A stretch of DNA of 64,000 nt from RSA9 sp036381195 (GTDB taxonomy: Bacteria > Gemmatimonadota > Gemmatimonadetes > Longimicrobiales > RSA9): the NCBI GenBank assembly GCA_036381195.1, contig DASVDH010000022.1:1-64000 (forward strand), in the 5' to 3' direction. Position numbers and translations under genes: made by a program. Below, in pieces: positions 18,483 through 27,633 of this stretch; the first letter of the stretch is position 1, and every line of letters begins with the position of its first letter. The notes under the pieces were generated by a model. It saw only the letters and a program-made list of their open reading frames with translations, did not search any database and had not been told where the DNA came from.

Positions 18483-20191
18483 GTGGCTGCCGTTTCCTTG
18501 ATGACTTCCTCCAACGTGGTGATGCCGCGCGAGACCTTGAGCAGGCCGTCCATGCGCAGCGTGAGCATGCCTTCCTTGATCGCCTGCTCGCGAAGCTCGT
18601 CCGTGCTCGCCCCCTGCATGATCATGCGCCGCAACGTCGGCGACATGGCCATGACCTCGTAGAGTCCCTGGCGCCCGCGGTAGCCGCTCCCGCCGCAGGC
18701 GTCACAGCCCTTGCCCTTGTAGAACTTGAGGCTCCGGAGCTGCTCGGGCGTGAGCCGGGCGGCCTCCAGGTACTCCTGCGGGTAGGTGGCTTCTACCCGA
18801 CAGTTGGGGCAGATCCGCCGCACCAGCCGCTGGGCGGTGACGAGGTTGATCGCCGCCGCCACGTTGAACGGCTCCAGGCCCATGTCGATCAGGCGCGTCA
18901 CCGTGGACGGGGCGTCGTTCGTGTGCAGCGTGGAGAGCACGAGGTGGCCGGTGAGCGCCGCCTTGATGGCGATGGAGCCCGTCTCCAGGTCGCGGATCTC
19001 ACCGACCATGATGATGTTCGGGTCCTGGCGCAGGAAGGCGCGCAGCGCGGCGGCGAAGTCCAGGCCGACCTCCGGCCGGATCTGCACCTGGTTGATGCCG
19101 TGCAGGTTGTACTCGACCGGGTCCTCGGAGGTCATGATGTTGACCTCCGTCGTGTTGATCTTGGAGAGGGCGGAGTACAGCGTCGTCGTCTTCCCCGAAC
19201 CCGTCGGCCCCGTGACCAGCACCATGCCGTACGGGTTCATGATGGCGGACATGAAGTCCTTCTCCGCCTTGGGCTCCATCCCGAACTTCTCGAGATCCAG
19301 GGACAGATTCCCCTTGTCCAGGATACGGAGCACGATCTTCTCGCCGAAGATCACCGGCAGGGTCGAGACGCGGAAGTCCACGATCTTGTTCTTGATCTTC
19401 AGCTTGATGCGCCCGTCCTGGGGGACGCGGCGCTCGGCGATGTTGAGATCCGCGAGGATCTTGATGCGCGAGGTGAGAGCCGCCTTCATCTTCATGGGCG
19501 GCTTCATGATCTCCTGCAGCACGCCGTCGATGCGGTAGCGGACGCGGATCTCCTTCTCGTACGGCTCGATGTGGATGTCCGAGGCGCCGCGCAGCACCGC
19601 GTCTGTCAGAATGCCGTTGATCAGCTTGACGACGGGCGCGTCGTCGATCTGTGCCTGGAGGGCGGCGAGACTGACGTCCTCCTCTTCCTGCTCGAGGACC
19701 TCGACGTCCTCCGCTTCGATCTCCTCGAGCAGCTCCTGCAGCCGCTCGTCCGTCGCCTCGTAGTACTTCTCGATCTGCTTCCGCAGCGTGAACTCGCCCG
19801 CGACCACGGGCTCGATGTCGTGCCGCGTGACGAACTTCAGGTCGTCCAGCGCGCCTGCGTCCGTCGGATTCGCCATCGCGACGGTGAGCGTCCGCCCCAC
19901 GCGCCGCAGCGGGAGGATGGTGTGCTTCAGCGCGATCTCGGACGGGACGAGCCGGATGATCCTCGGGTCGATGACGATGTTGGACAGATCGACGGCCGGC
20001 ACGCGGTACTGGCGCGCGAGCACGCGCACGACGTCGTCCTCGCTGACGAAGCCGAGCTTGATCAGGGAATGGCCGATGCGCGTGCCGTTGGCGCGCGCAT
20101 CGGCGAGTGCTCTCGCAAGCTGCTCCTGGGTAATGAGGCCATTTCGCACCAGGAGCTCGCCAAGGCGATCGACCGTCGCCGTGGTTGCCAT
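18479..20191 (-). CDS. pilB: Type IV pilus assembly ATPase PilB
   Basis: A 570-residue extension motor of the GspE family. An N-terminal MshEN-like domain (LGELLVRNGLITQEQLARAL onwards) precedes the ATPase core with ASDIHIEPYE, Walker A GPTGSGKTT, MVGEIRDLET and GHLVLSTLHTNDAP. Two Cys pairs (CPNC and CDACGGSGYRGR) form the zinc-binding element of PilB/GspE. The ATG at 20191 is chosen because the first domain begins directly after it; no clear Shine-Dalgarno is visible. First gene of a compact pilB-pilT-pilC-lipoprotein run. Confidence 0.95.
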   Translation of the reverse strand: MATTATVDRLGELLVRNGLITQEQLARALADARANGTRIGHSLIKLGFVSEDDVVRVLARQYRVPAVDLSNIVIDPRIIRLVPSEIALKHTILPLRRVGRTLTVAMANPTDAGALDDLKFVTRHDIEPVVAGEFTLRKQIEKYYEATDERLQELLEEIEAEDVEVLEQEEEDVSLAALQAQIDDAPVVKLINGILTDAVLRGASDIHIEPYEKEIRVRYRIDGVLQEIMKPPMKMKAALTSRIKILADLNIAERRVPQDGRIKLKIKNKIVDFRVSTLPVIFGEKIVLRILDKGNLSLDLEKFGMEPKAEKDFMSAIMNPYGMVLVTGPTGSGKTTTLYSALSKINTTEVNIMTSEDPVEYNLHGINQVQIRPEVGLDFAAALRAFLRQDPNIIMVGEIRDLETGSIAIKAALTGHLVLSTLHTNDAPSTVTRLIDMGLEPFNVAAAINLVTAQRLVRRICPNCRVEATYPQEYLEAARLTPEQLRSLKFYKGKGCDACGGSGYRGRQGLYEVMAMSPTLRRMIMQGASTDELREQAIKEGMLTLRMDGLLKVSRGITTLEEVIKETAAT

Positions 20192-20268
20192 GGAGGATCG
20201 GGATCGAGTTGCCCGGGGAGAGGGCGAACGGGAAGGTGCGCAAATAATACCCGTGCCCCGGGGGGGCG

Positions 20269-20967
20269 TCAAGGTCTCGCGACGATGTGCGGCCTCAATC
20301 GGGCCAGGAGCGCGGGTCCGATGCCGCGGATCCGCAGCAGCTCGTCCGCCGAGCCGAAATCGCCGGCCGAATCACGGTAGGCGACGATGCGCGCCGCCAG
20401 CGTCGGGCCGATCCCGGGGAGCCGCTCCAGCTCCGCCGCGGTCGCACGATTGACGTCCAGCGGCGCGGGGGGACGGGGCGCCGCCCCCGCCGGCCGCCCA
20501 GCCACACCCGTGCCCGGCTCGATGAGGACCGAGCCGGGGTGCAGGCGGGGCTCGGCGGGCGCCGGCGCGGTGGGCGCAGGGAGCTTCAGGAACGGAGCGA
20601 GCCGCTCCGCCGTGCGCGGCCCGATGCCGGGCACGCGCTCCAGATCAGACACCGCGCGGAACGGCCCGCCGCGCTGCCGTTCCGCGACGATGCGCTCCGC
20701 CAGCGCGCGTGACACCCGCGGCAGGCGCGCGAGCTCTTCGGCGGGCGCTACGTTGGGATCCAGCCGCTGGCCCGGCCCGAGCCGATCCGGACGGCGCCCG
20801 GCGGCGCGCAGCATGCTGTCGCTGGCCGCGGCGAGGCGGGCGGCGTCGAGCGGATCGGCGGTCCCCTCCAGCTGCCCCGACCGGCCTGCCACGCGCGCCG
20901 CGGCCGCAAGGGCGACGACCAGCGCGATGAAGGCGAGGGCACGGGACTCGTCGGAGGAGAGGTTCAT
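20269..20967 (-). CDS. ComEA-like protein with two helix-hairpin-helix DNA-binding modules
   Basis: About 232 residues. One N-terminal membrane segment (ALAFIALVVALAAAARVA) tethers the protein. Two ComEA-type double HhH modules follow: LDPNVAPAEELARLPRV to GIGPRTAERL (about 65-125), and LDVNRATAAELERLPGIGP to GIGPALLARL (about 170-230), joined by a Pro/Ala linker. In competent bacteria ComEA binds incoming DNA in the periplasm and works with pilus retraction. The ATG at 20967 is the first that places the membrane helix at the N-terminus; the frame upstream looks non-coding. It ends 78 bases before pilB, which strengthens a DNA-uptake role. Confidence 0.85.
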   Translation of the reverse strand: MNLSSDESRALAFIALVVALAAAARVAGRSGQLEGTADPLDAARLAAASDSMLRAAGRRPDRLGPGQRLDPNVAPAEELARLPRVSRALAERIVAERQRGGPFRAVSDLERVPGIGPRTAERLAPFLKLPAPTAPAPAEPRLHPGSVLIEPGTGVAGRPAGAAPRPPAPLDVNRATAAELERLPGIGPTLAARIVAYRDSAGDFGSADELLRIRGIGPALLARLRPHIVARP

Positions 20968-21252
20968 GGGTCGAGCAGGGGGTCCGGAAGGCGCGAGCCC
21001 GCTCGAGTGTAGCCCCGCGCCGCCGTGGAGGGAATGGCGGCAGTGGACAGCGGCATGCGTGGAACGGCCAAAACCAGCGGCTTGCCCGTGCCGTGGAGCG
21101 CCGTCCCCGTACAGCGAGCGGGTCGCGCCGGCGCCGGGGGCTGACGGCGCCGCCTGCGCCGCGACGGGCGCCTCCGGCCGGGCGCCCGCCCCGTCTCCGG
21201 TCGCGCCCTCGCGCAACGCCATCACCGTGCGGCGCGCGCGCATGCCTCCGTC

Positions 21253-24200
21253 TCAGCGCGTTCCCGGCAGCTCTCCAGTGGCGAAGTGGAACTGGCCGTA
21301 CAATCCGAGCTGGAACTGGCTGGTGCCGCCGCGCTGCCCGATGAAGCTCTTCGTATCGGAGTAGCTCACCTGGAACCCGACGTCGAGCTGTGAGAGCACC
21401 GTGTCCAGGTTCAGGTTGAAGCTGCGGTTGATGACGTCCACGTAGGGCGTGCACGCCGCCGTCTCGTCAGCCGTGCTCGAACGCACCCGGCATTGCTGCC
21501 GCGCCTGGTAGCTGTAGCGCAGGGATGCCTGGATCGGCTGCGGGAAGCGGCGCCGCATCGCCTCGGGCGGATCGATGCGGGCCGTGAGCGAGAACTGGTG
21601 GCTCGCCCCCGACTCCTCGGTCCGGCCCGTCGCATCGCGACCGACGCCGCTGCTGAGATTGCCGCTGTACCCGGCGCTCCAGCCGGTCGCGAGCATCAGG
21701 TTCGCCGAGATGGGGATGGCGCGGGATTCGCTGCTGCGGAGCTGCACGGCATCGCCCGAGCCGAATGCATCTCGGCTCTCGCGGAAGGTGAAGCCGCCGG
21801 TCAGTGAGAGCCTGGTCACGAACGATCGGGCCGGCGCGGGTAGCGGCACGTCGGACCAGTTGAGCCGCAGCTCCGGCCAGGTGCGCTCGAACCGCCGCTG
21901 GTCGCCGGCGCGCACACTCGGCGCGTACGCCCGGCTCTCGCCGTAGGCGACGTCGAGCTGGGGCAGCCGGGGGATGGCGAGCCCCGTGCGCGCCCGGAAC
22001 GTCTCGGTCTCACGCGCGGCGATGGCCGTGTCACCGCCGATGAACCGGAACGCATCGAGGTCGCCCAGCCCGAACTGGTACTCCAGCCCCGGCTCGATCA
22101 CCTCGCGCTCGAACTGCGAGTTGAGTGCGGTATTCCACGCGAGATCGATCGGCTGGAGGATCTGCCCCGCGCCGTGGAGCAGGCGCTTGAGGGAGAAGCC
22201 GCTGGTGGGCGCGGGGCCGAAGAGGGCGTTCACCAGCCCGGCCGTCTCGAGCTGGAGCGTCCGGCCGATCTGCCGGTCCGCCTGGAAGTTGCGCTGGAGG
22301 AGGGACACGCTGTCCCCATCCAGCTCGATCGTCTCGATGTACGAGGGGTTGCGGTTGGTGCTGAAGCGGGTCGAGACCGTGAGGCCGGGGCGCAGCCAGG
22401 GCGCGAGCTCCGGCCGGAACGCGATCTGCGTCGCCATGGTGCGGTTGGTCTCCCAGCCGATGTCCATGCCGGCGAAGGTCGAGCGGGCGCGCTGGATCGC
22501 CTCCTGCTCGTTCTCCCGTGGCGTCGCGTTCGCGGGTGGGAGCAGGTCCCGCGAGCTCGAGACGGACAGGTCTGCGGTCAGGGACTCGAACGGCTGGAGC
22601 GAGATGCGTGCATCGTTCTCGAGGCCGCGCCGCCGCGACTCGACCGGAGCGACCAGCGTGTCCGCCTCCGACTCGAGGATGCGGTCGAAGCGGAAGGTCC
22701 GGCCGACCTGGTCGAAGTAGCTGGTCGAGAAGCTGATGCTGGCGGGGTTCCAGCGCAGGCGCGCGCCCGCGAGCCGCCGGAAGAATTCGCTTCGCTCGAC
22801 GCTACGGGGCAGCAACGCCCGCAGCAGGCCTTCGATCACGCCCGGCACGATGTCCAGCTCGCGGGCGGAGAGCTGGCGGGAGTAGCTCAGACTGCCGTCC
22901 ACGCTGCGGCTGTCCGCCTCCGAGGTCACCGTGCCGGAGTTCGATGTGTTGTAGCCGAACCGCAGGGACACGCCGTCCACCAGCACGCTCAGGAACGGGT
23001 TGGCCGTGGGCGTGCGCTTGCTCAGCGAGACGCCCACCCGCGTGCGGGTCGAACCGGTCGGCCGCAGCCCCGCGAGCTGGTCCGCGCGCACATCCGTCCG
23101 GTCCAGGAACGTGGGATCCGTCGTCGTGCGCGCGTGACTGAAGCTCACGGGCAGGTTCACGCCCCACGCGGACGGGAGCAGGTTGCCGAGCTGCGCCGTC
23201 GAGTTCACGCTCAGGTCGGCGGACCGCTGGTAGGTCGCTTCCTGGTTGAGCTGGCGGAAGAGCGCGCCCTGGCTCGCGAAGGCGAGATTCGTGGTCAGGA
23301 AGTCACCGGCCCGCACATCGAGGTTCAACTGGCCGGCGTAGCCGGGGTCGCGGACCGCACCGCCCAGGCGCAACTCGTTCAGCCACACCTCGCCCGTCGC
23401 CGGGACCGTGCCGTCGTTGTAGACCGCGAACACGATCTCGCGGACGGCCGCCAGGTTGGGCGCGCGGCCCCGCTCCTCGAGCACGACCGCGTAGGTGCTG
23501 TCTTCGCTCCACAGGACGAGCGGCTCCCCCGCGGGTGGTGGGGCCGTGATGAGCTGCTGCTCCGCCTGCGAGCGCAGCGCGATCCAGCGCTCGAAGTCGA
23601 TCACGAGCTCGGGCCGCCAATCGTCGGTCGTCACGGCCCCGCCGCCGACCGACGGGTTCAGCGGTGTCTGGAAGAGGTAGTAGTTGTTCGCGTCCGTGCC
23701 CAGCTTGACCAGCAACCGCTCGGTCCCCTGGGGCCCCCATTGTCCCGCCCGCGCCACCGCCCACAGGCGGAGCTGCCGGTAGCTGAGGAAGTTCCGCGGC
23801 TGCTGGCCATAGCGGAAGTAGATCTCGGCGCGCTCGCCCGGCCCCAGGTCGGTGTAGTTCAGCCGCAATCCCTTCTCGTTGAACTCCGTCCCGCCGATGC
23901 TGAAGTTCTGGGACGGGTCCTGGAGCTGGTCGCGCACGCCGGGCGGCGGCTGGTAGGCGCCTCCGTCCGTGAGCTGGCTGACCGGCCCGACCTCGAAGCG
24001 CGTCACGGCGCTCCCCGCCCCCGGCTCGTCACCCGTGAGGCCCGCGAGGATCCCGTGCGTGTTCCGCTTCACCCAGCGCGAGCCCACGACGCGCATGCGC
24101 GCCAGGACGAGTCGGCCAGGGCTGCCGGTGATCGTCATGCGCAGGTGCTTGACGAAGCGGAGAGTCCCCTCTGAGGCGCCGCCGACCGCGATCCGGTCCG

Positions 24201-27200
24201 CCGCGCGCAGCGGGATCCGGTAGAGGACGAAGTGCGTCCCCGTCCCCGCCGTGTCCCGCACCAGGTAGGGCGAGCTGCCGTCGAGCGGAACGACGTAGCG
24301 GAAGTACGCGCCGTCGCTGAGGTCCGGCGAGCCGTTGCCGTTCAGGTCTTCCGTGTCGACCCGCCCGTTCCCGCGTGCGCAGTTGGCCGTCTCGTCGCCC
24401 AGGGGGTAGGCGGTCTTGTTCGCCGTCGCCTGGCAAGGCTGGTCCCAGAGGCCGCGCGCGTCGTGCACCTGGTTGCTCCAGATCTCCTGTTCGACGACGC
24501 GCGCCTCCTCATCCAGCACGCCCAGGCCCCACGGCCGTCCATCCTGGTACGTGCCCGTCGTCGCGCCGTTCGCATCGAAGTAGAACGCGTCCTCGCTGAC
24601 CTCGCCGAGGTCGATGATGAGCGCGTGGTCCGTGCCGATGGGTGGGACGACGTAGAACTCGAGGTACTCGCTCCGCGTCAGGTCCCGGCCCGTCGTGGAC
24701 AGGACGGTCGTCAGCGAACGCCACAGGCGCTGGCCCGGCGGCGAGAGCGTGTCGCCGAACGAGATGTACATCACCGCCTCGTTGATCACCCCGCCCGCGA
24801 CCTTGATCTGCCGATCGATCGCGTCGGGGGGGAGCGGGCCATAGATCTGGCCGACGTCGTTCTCGAGGAGGTCCTGCCAGACGATGCGCCCTGCGGTCGG
24901 GACGTCCAGGGGCAGGGGCAGGTACATCTCGGCGCCGGTCGGGTCCTCCGGCCGCGAGCCGAGGCGCCAGACGTAGCGGTTCAGGAGGATCGGGATCTCG
25001 TCCGTCGCTTCGAAGTCGTCGAGGTAGGTGTCGCCCCGGGTGTTCGGGTTGGGCAGCGACATGGCCAGCTCGCCCGTCAGGTTCACGCTGGAGGCACCCG
25101 AGGCGCGCAGGCCGGGCACGGCGCCCAGCAGGCGATCCAGCCACCCGCCACCCAGATCGAGCCGCCCGCTCGCGCCGCCGAGGAAGATCGCGCCCGGCTC
25201 GAGCCCGAGCTGGGGGCGGCTGACCAGCGACTTCTCCGACTGATACAGCCCCATCAGGTTCAGCTCGCCCCGCGCGCCGAGCCGGTAGCGCGTGCTCATC
25301 CCGAAGACGGACGTGGGGGCGATCTGGAACAAGGATTTCTGTTCGTAGGTCGCGCGGATCTGCGCGTTCGGGTTGGTCCCAAAGATCTCCTGGGGGTTGG
25401 TCAGGACGACCTGGCCGATGTCGTAGTCGATGGTGTAGTCCTCGCCGCGCACGAGCGGGACACCATCCACGAGGATCCGCTCGCTGCCCTCGCGGATCCC
25501 GAACGCTCCCAGGTTGAACTGCGAGATCAGCCCCTCCAGCCGCACGCGGTACTTCAGGTTGAGCCGGAAGCGGCCGCCCCCCTCACGGGCCACGGGGTCC
25601 GGGTCCTCGTAGATCACGGCGTTGGAATCGGCGGCCAGAACGGCGAGGGCGTCATCCGCGCTCAGGCCCAGACTCGGCACCGGGGGCGGCTCTGCGAAGG
25701 GGCGGAGCGTGGGGAACACGATGAACGTCCCGGCGATGCCCCCATCGGTCGAGGTGCCGCCGAACGGGTCGCGCCCGGGCTGGTAGACCTGCGCCGCATC
25801 CACCTGGTCGGTGGGCGCATCCTCGTCCATGCCGAACAGCTTGAGGAACGTGACCTGCTGGCCGTTGAAGTCCCGGTACGTCACGCCGCCGACCAGCTCG
25901 CCCAGCGAGATCGAGAGCTGAATGCTGTTCAGCTCCACGCCGCTCGAGCTGTCCAGCCGGTAGACCTGGTGCATCTCGTACTCCCAGGTCGGCTGCCCTG
26001 GCTGATGGATGGCCTCCGGTCCGCGGATCAGCCGGAGTGTGGGCGTGGTGCCGGCCGGCGCCTGCTCCGGGTTGGGCGTGCCGACCTGCGTGCCGGATTC
26101 GGTGGTGTAGACCACGGCGAGCGCCTCGTCGGGGCGCAACGGCACGCGGAGCACGATCCAGAACCCGCTCGAGTGGACGATGTAGTCCTCGCCCAGCGTG
26201 AGCCGCCGGAACATGCCGGAGTGCTGGATCGCCGTGTCCCTGGCCGCCACCGCGCGTGCCTGGAAGTAGCCGAGCTGCGCGCTCTGCTGCGGGTTGAGCT
26301 GGGATGCCCGCTCGTCCCGGTACACGAGCAGCGTGCCTGCCTGCGGGCGCACGGACGGAGAGGCGTCGCCCGGCTGCAGGCTGAGCACGTCCACGTGCGG
26401 CGCGCCCGTCAGACTGTCCGGGTCCACGATGAAGAAGAACTGGCCCTGCACGTAGTCCGCGTCGTCCAGCACGACCTCGAGGTCCTGGACCAGGCCGGCC
26501 TGACCCCCGCTGCCGCCGCCGAGCTGGAACTCCCGCTGCGAGACATCGCCCTTCTGCTGGGCCCAGACCGCCTGGAAGTCGAGCGGCCCGAGCTGCCCCT
26601 CGGCGCGGAAGCCGAAGTTCCCCGCCGGGATTCCCTGCGTGATGAAGCGGGAGGGGGGTAGCCGGATCGAGACGTCCCCCACCTCGAGGCGCTGGAGGAT
26701 CTCGTCCTCCAGCCCCTGGTAGTAGACGTTGATGTTGTTCGCCGCGTCGAACTCGCGCCGCTGGTCGTAGTCGACGTTGACGTGGACGCGCTCGGAGATC
26801 GTCCCGGCCACGCGCACGCCGAACTGGATGTCCGGCTTGAGCTGCGGGATCAGACTGGGATTGCAGGTGAGCTGGAGCCCCGGCATGCACGGCTCGGTGC
26901 GGACCCAGCTCCCGCCCAGCTCGGCGCGCCCGTTCACCATCATCCCCAGGTCTGCGTGCTCGCTCACGACTCCCGGGAGGATCCCCCGCGACTTCGCCGT
27001 ATCCCGCTGGGGCGGGGGCGGCAGGTACGGGACGGAATCCGGCGCCGCTGCCTTGGCCGCCAGCTCCGGGTCCAGCCAGCGGATCCGGCTCTCCGCCTCG
27101 ACCCGACTCCGGGTCTCCTTGGCCCACTCGCCCGCCCAGTCCGCGAAGCGCGGCCGGAGCCACACGGCGTCCAGCCCCGGCGCTGGCGGGAACCGGATGT

Positions 27201-27453
27201 CGAACGGCCGCGGCACCGGCTTCAGGCCGAGCATGAGGCCGCGCTCCCGCGCCGCGGAATCCGGGTCCGCCGCGCCGGTGCTGTCCGCCCCGGCGGCGAG
27301 CGCGCTGTCCCCCGCGACGGCCGCGCTGTCCCCCGCGACAGCGGTGGTGTCCCGTGCCGCGGCGGCCGTGCTGTCCGGCGGTGGCTCCTGCGCGGTCAGC
27401 GAGCCGGCGCCCAGGAGCAGGAGCGCGGCAGGCAGGCAGTAATGGAGGCGCAT
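21253..27453 (-). CDS. sprA: Giant SprA-family outer-membrane secretion protein
   Basis: About 2066 residues. The N-terminus is a signal peptide (MRLHYCLPAALLLLGAG) followed by an Ala/Thr/Asp-rich linker and then a long array of beta-strand sequence. Features typical of SprA/Sov proteins include the region around GQVVLTNPQEIFGTNPNAQI and SLFQIAPTSVFGMSTRYRLG, Gly/Asp-rich plug-like segments in the middle, and a final run of amphipathic strands ending FQLGLYGQFHF. In Bacteroidota, SprA is the giant barrel translocon of the type IX secretion system; members there run about 2400 residues, so this is somewhat short. The ATG at 27453 is set by the signal peptide. It is divergent from lptF. No other type IX component is in the window. 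Confidence 0.85.
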   Translation of the reverse strand: MRLHYCLPAALLLLGAGSLTAQEPPPDSTAAAARDTTAVAGDSAAVAGDSALAAGADSTGAADPDSAARERGLMLGLKPVPRPFDIRFPPAPGLDAVWLRPRFADWAGEWAKETRSRVEAESRIRWLDPELAAKAAAPDSVPYLPPPPQRDTAKSRGILPGVVSEHADLGMMVNGRAELGGSWVRTEPCMPGLQLTCNPSLIPQLKPDIQFGVRVAGTISERVHVNVDYDQRREFDAANNINVYYQGLEDEILQRLEVGDVSIRLPPSRFITQGIPAGNFGFRAEGQLGPLDFQAVWAQQKGDVSQREFQLGGGSGGQAGLVQDLEVVLDDADYVQGQFFFIVDPDSLTGAPHVDVLSLQPGDASPSVRPQAGTLLVYRDERASQLNPQQSAQLGYFQARAVAARDTAIQHSGMFRRLTLGEDYIVHSSGFWIVLRVPLRPDEALAVVYTTESGTQVGTPNPEQAPAGTTPTLRLIRGPEAIHQPGQPTWEYEMHQVYRLDSSSGVELNSIQLSISLGELVGGVTYRDFNGQQVTFLKLFGMDEDAPTDQVDAAQVYQPGRDPFGGTSTDGGIAGTFIVFPTLRPFAEPPPVPSLGLSADDALAVLAADSNAVIYEDPDPVAREGGGRFRLNLKYRVRLEGLISQFNLGAFGIREGSERILVDGVPLVRGEDYTIDYDIGQVVLTNPQEIFGTNPNAQIRATYEQKSLFQIAPTSVFGMSTRYRLGARGELNLMGLYQSEKSLVSRPQLGLEPGAIFLGGASGRLDLGGGWLDRLLGAVPGLRASGASSVNLTGELAMSLPNPNTRGDTYLDDFEATDEIPILLNRYVWRLGSRPEDPTGAEMYLPLPLDVPTAGRIVWQDLLENDVGQIYGPLPPDAIDRQIKVAGGVINEAVMYISFGDTLSPPGQRLWRSLTTVLSTTGRDLTRSEYLEFYVVPPIGTDHALIIDLGEVSEDAFYFDANGATTGTYQDGRPWGLGVLDEEARVVEQEIWSNQVHDARGLWDQPCQATANKTAYPLGDETANCARGNGRVDTEDLNGNGSPDLSDGAYFRYVVPLDGSSPYLVRDTAGTGTHFVLYRIPLRAADRIAVGGASEGTLRFVKHLRMTITGSPGRLVLARMRVVGSRWVKRNTHGILAGLTGDEPGAGSAVTRFEVGPVSQLTDGGAYQPPPGVRDQLQDPSQNFSIGGTEFNEKGLRLNYTDLGPGERAEIYFRYGQQPRNFLSYRQLRLWAVARAGQWGPQGTERLLVKLGTDANNYYLFQTPLNPSVGGGAVTTDDWRPELVIDFERWIALRSQAEQQLITAPPPAGEPLVLWSEDSTYAVVLEERGRAPNLAAVREIVFAVYNDGTVPATGEVWLNELRLGGAVRDPGYAGQLNLDVRAGDFLTTNLAFASQGALFRQLNQEATYQRSADLSVNSTAQLGNLLPSAWGVNLPVSFSHARTTTDPTFLDRTDVRADQLAGLRPTGSTRTRVGVSLSKRTPTANPFLSVLVDGVSLRFGYNTSNSGTVTSEADSRSVDGSLSYSRQLSARELDIVPGVIEGLLRALLPRSVERSEFFRRLAGARLRWNPASISFSTSYFDQVGRTFRFDRILESEADTLVAPVESRRRGLENDARISLQPFESLTADLSVSSSRDLLPPANATPRENEQEAIQRARSTFAGMDIGWETNRTMATQIAFRPELAPWLRPGLTVSTRFSTNRNPSYIETIELDGDSVSLLQRNFQADRQIGRTLQLETAGLVNALFGPAPTSGFSLKRLLHGAGQILQPIDLAWNTALNSQFEREVIEPGLEYQFGLGDLDAFRFIGGDTAIAARETETFRARTGLAIPRLPQLDVAYGESRAYAPSVRAGDQRRFERTWPELRLNWSDVPLPAPARSFVTRLSLTGGFTFRESRDAFGSGDAVQLRSSESRAIPISANLMLATGWSAGYSGNLSSGVGRDATGRTEESGASHQFSLTARIDPPEAMRRRFPQPIQASLRYSYQARQQCRVRSSTADETAACTPYVDVINRSFNLNLDTVLSQLDVGFQVSYSDTKSFIGQRGGTSQFQLGLYGQFHFATGELPGTR

Positions 27454-27532
27454 AGCATCAGCACCCGCACGCTGCCCCGCATGCGTGCGCCCTGGGAGCG
27501 GAGGCACAGGGCGGGCGGGCGGTCATGGAAGC

Positions 27533-27561
27533 TTGCCGTAATCGGAATGGTCAAATATAAT
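27533..27561 (+). promoter_or_regulatory. Sigma-70-type promoter for lptF-lptG
   Basis: TATAAT at 27556-27561 is a perfect -10 box in one of the few AT-rich spots of the window. TTGCCG at 27533-27538 is a reasonable -35 box, with a 17-base spacer. Transcription would start near 27568, about 65 bases before lptF. Confidence 0.7.
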
Positions 27562-27633
27562 GGGCACTTACAGCACTCTCAACGGCCGGCTCGATTCCGC
27601 GCTGCCGGCGCGTAGCCAAACAACGACCGGCCA

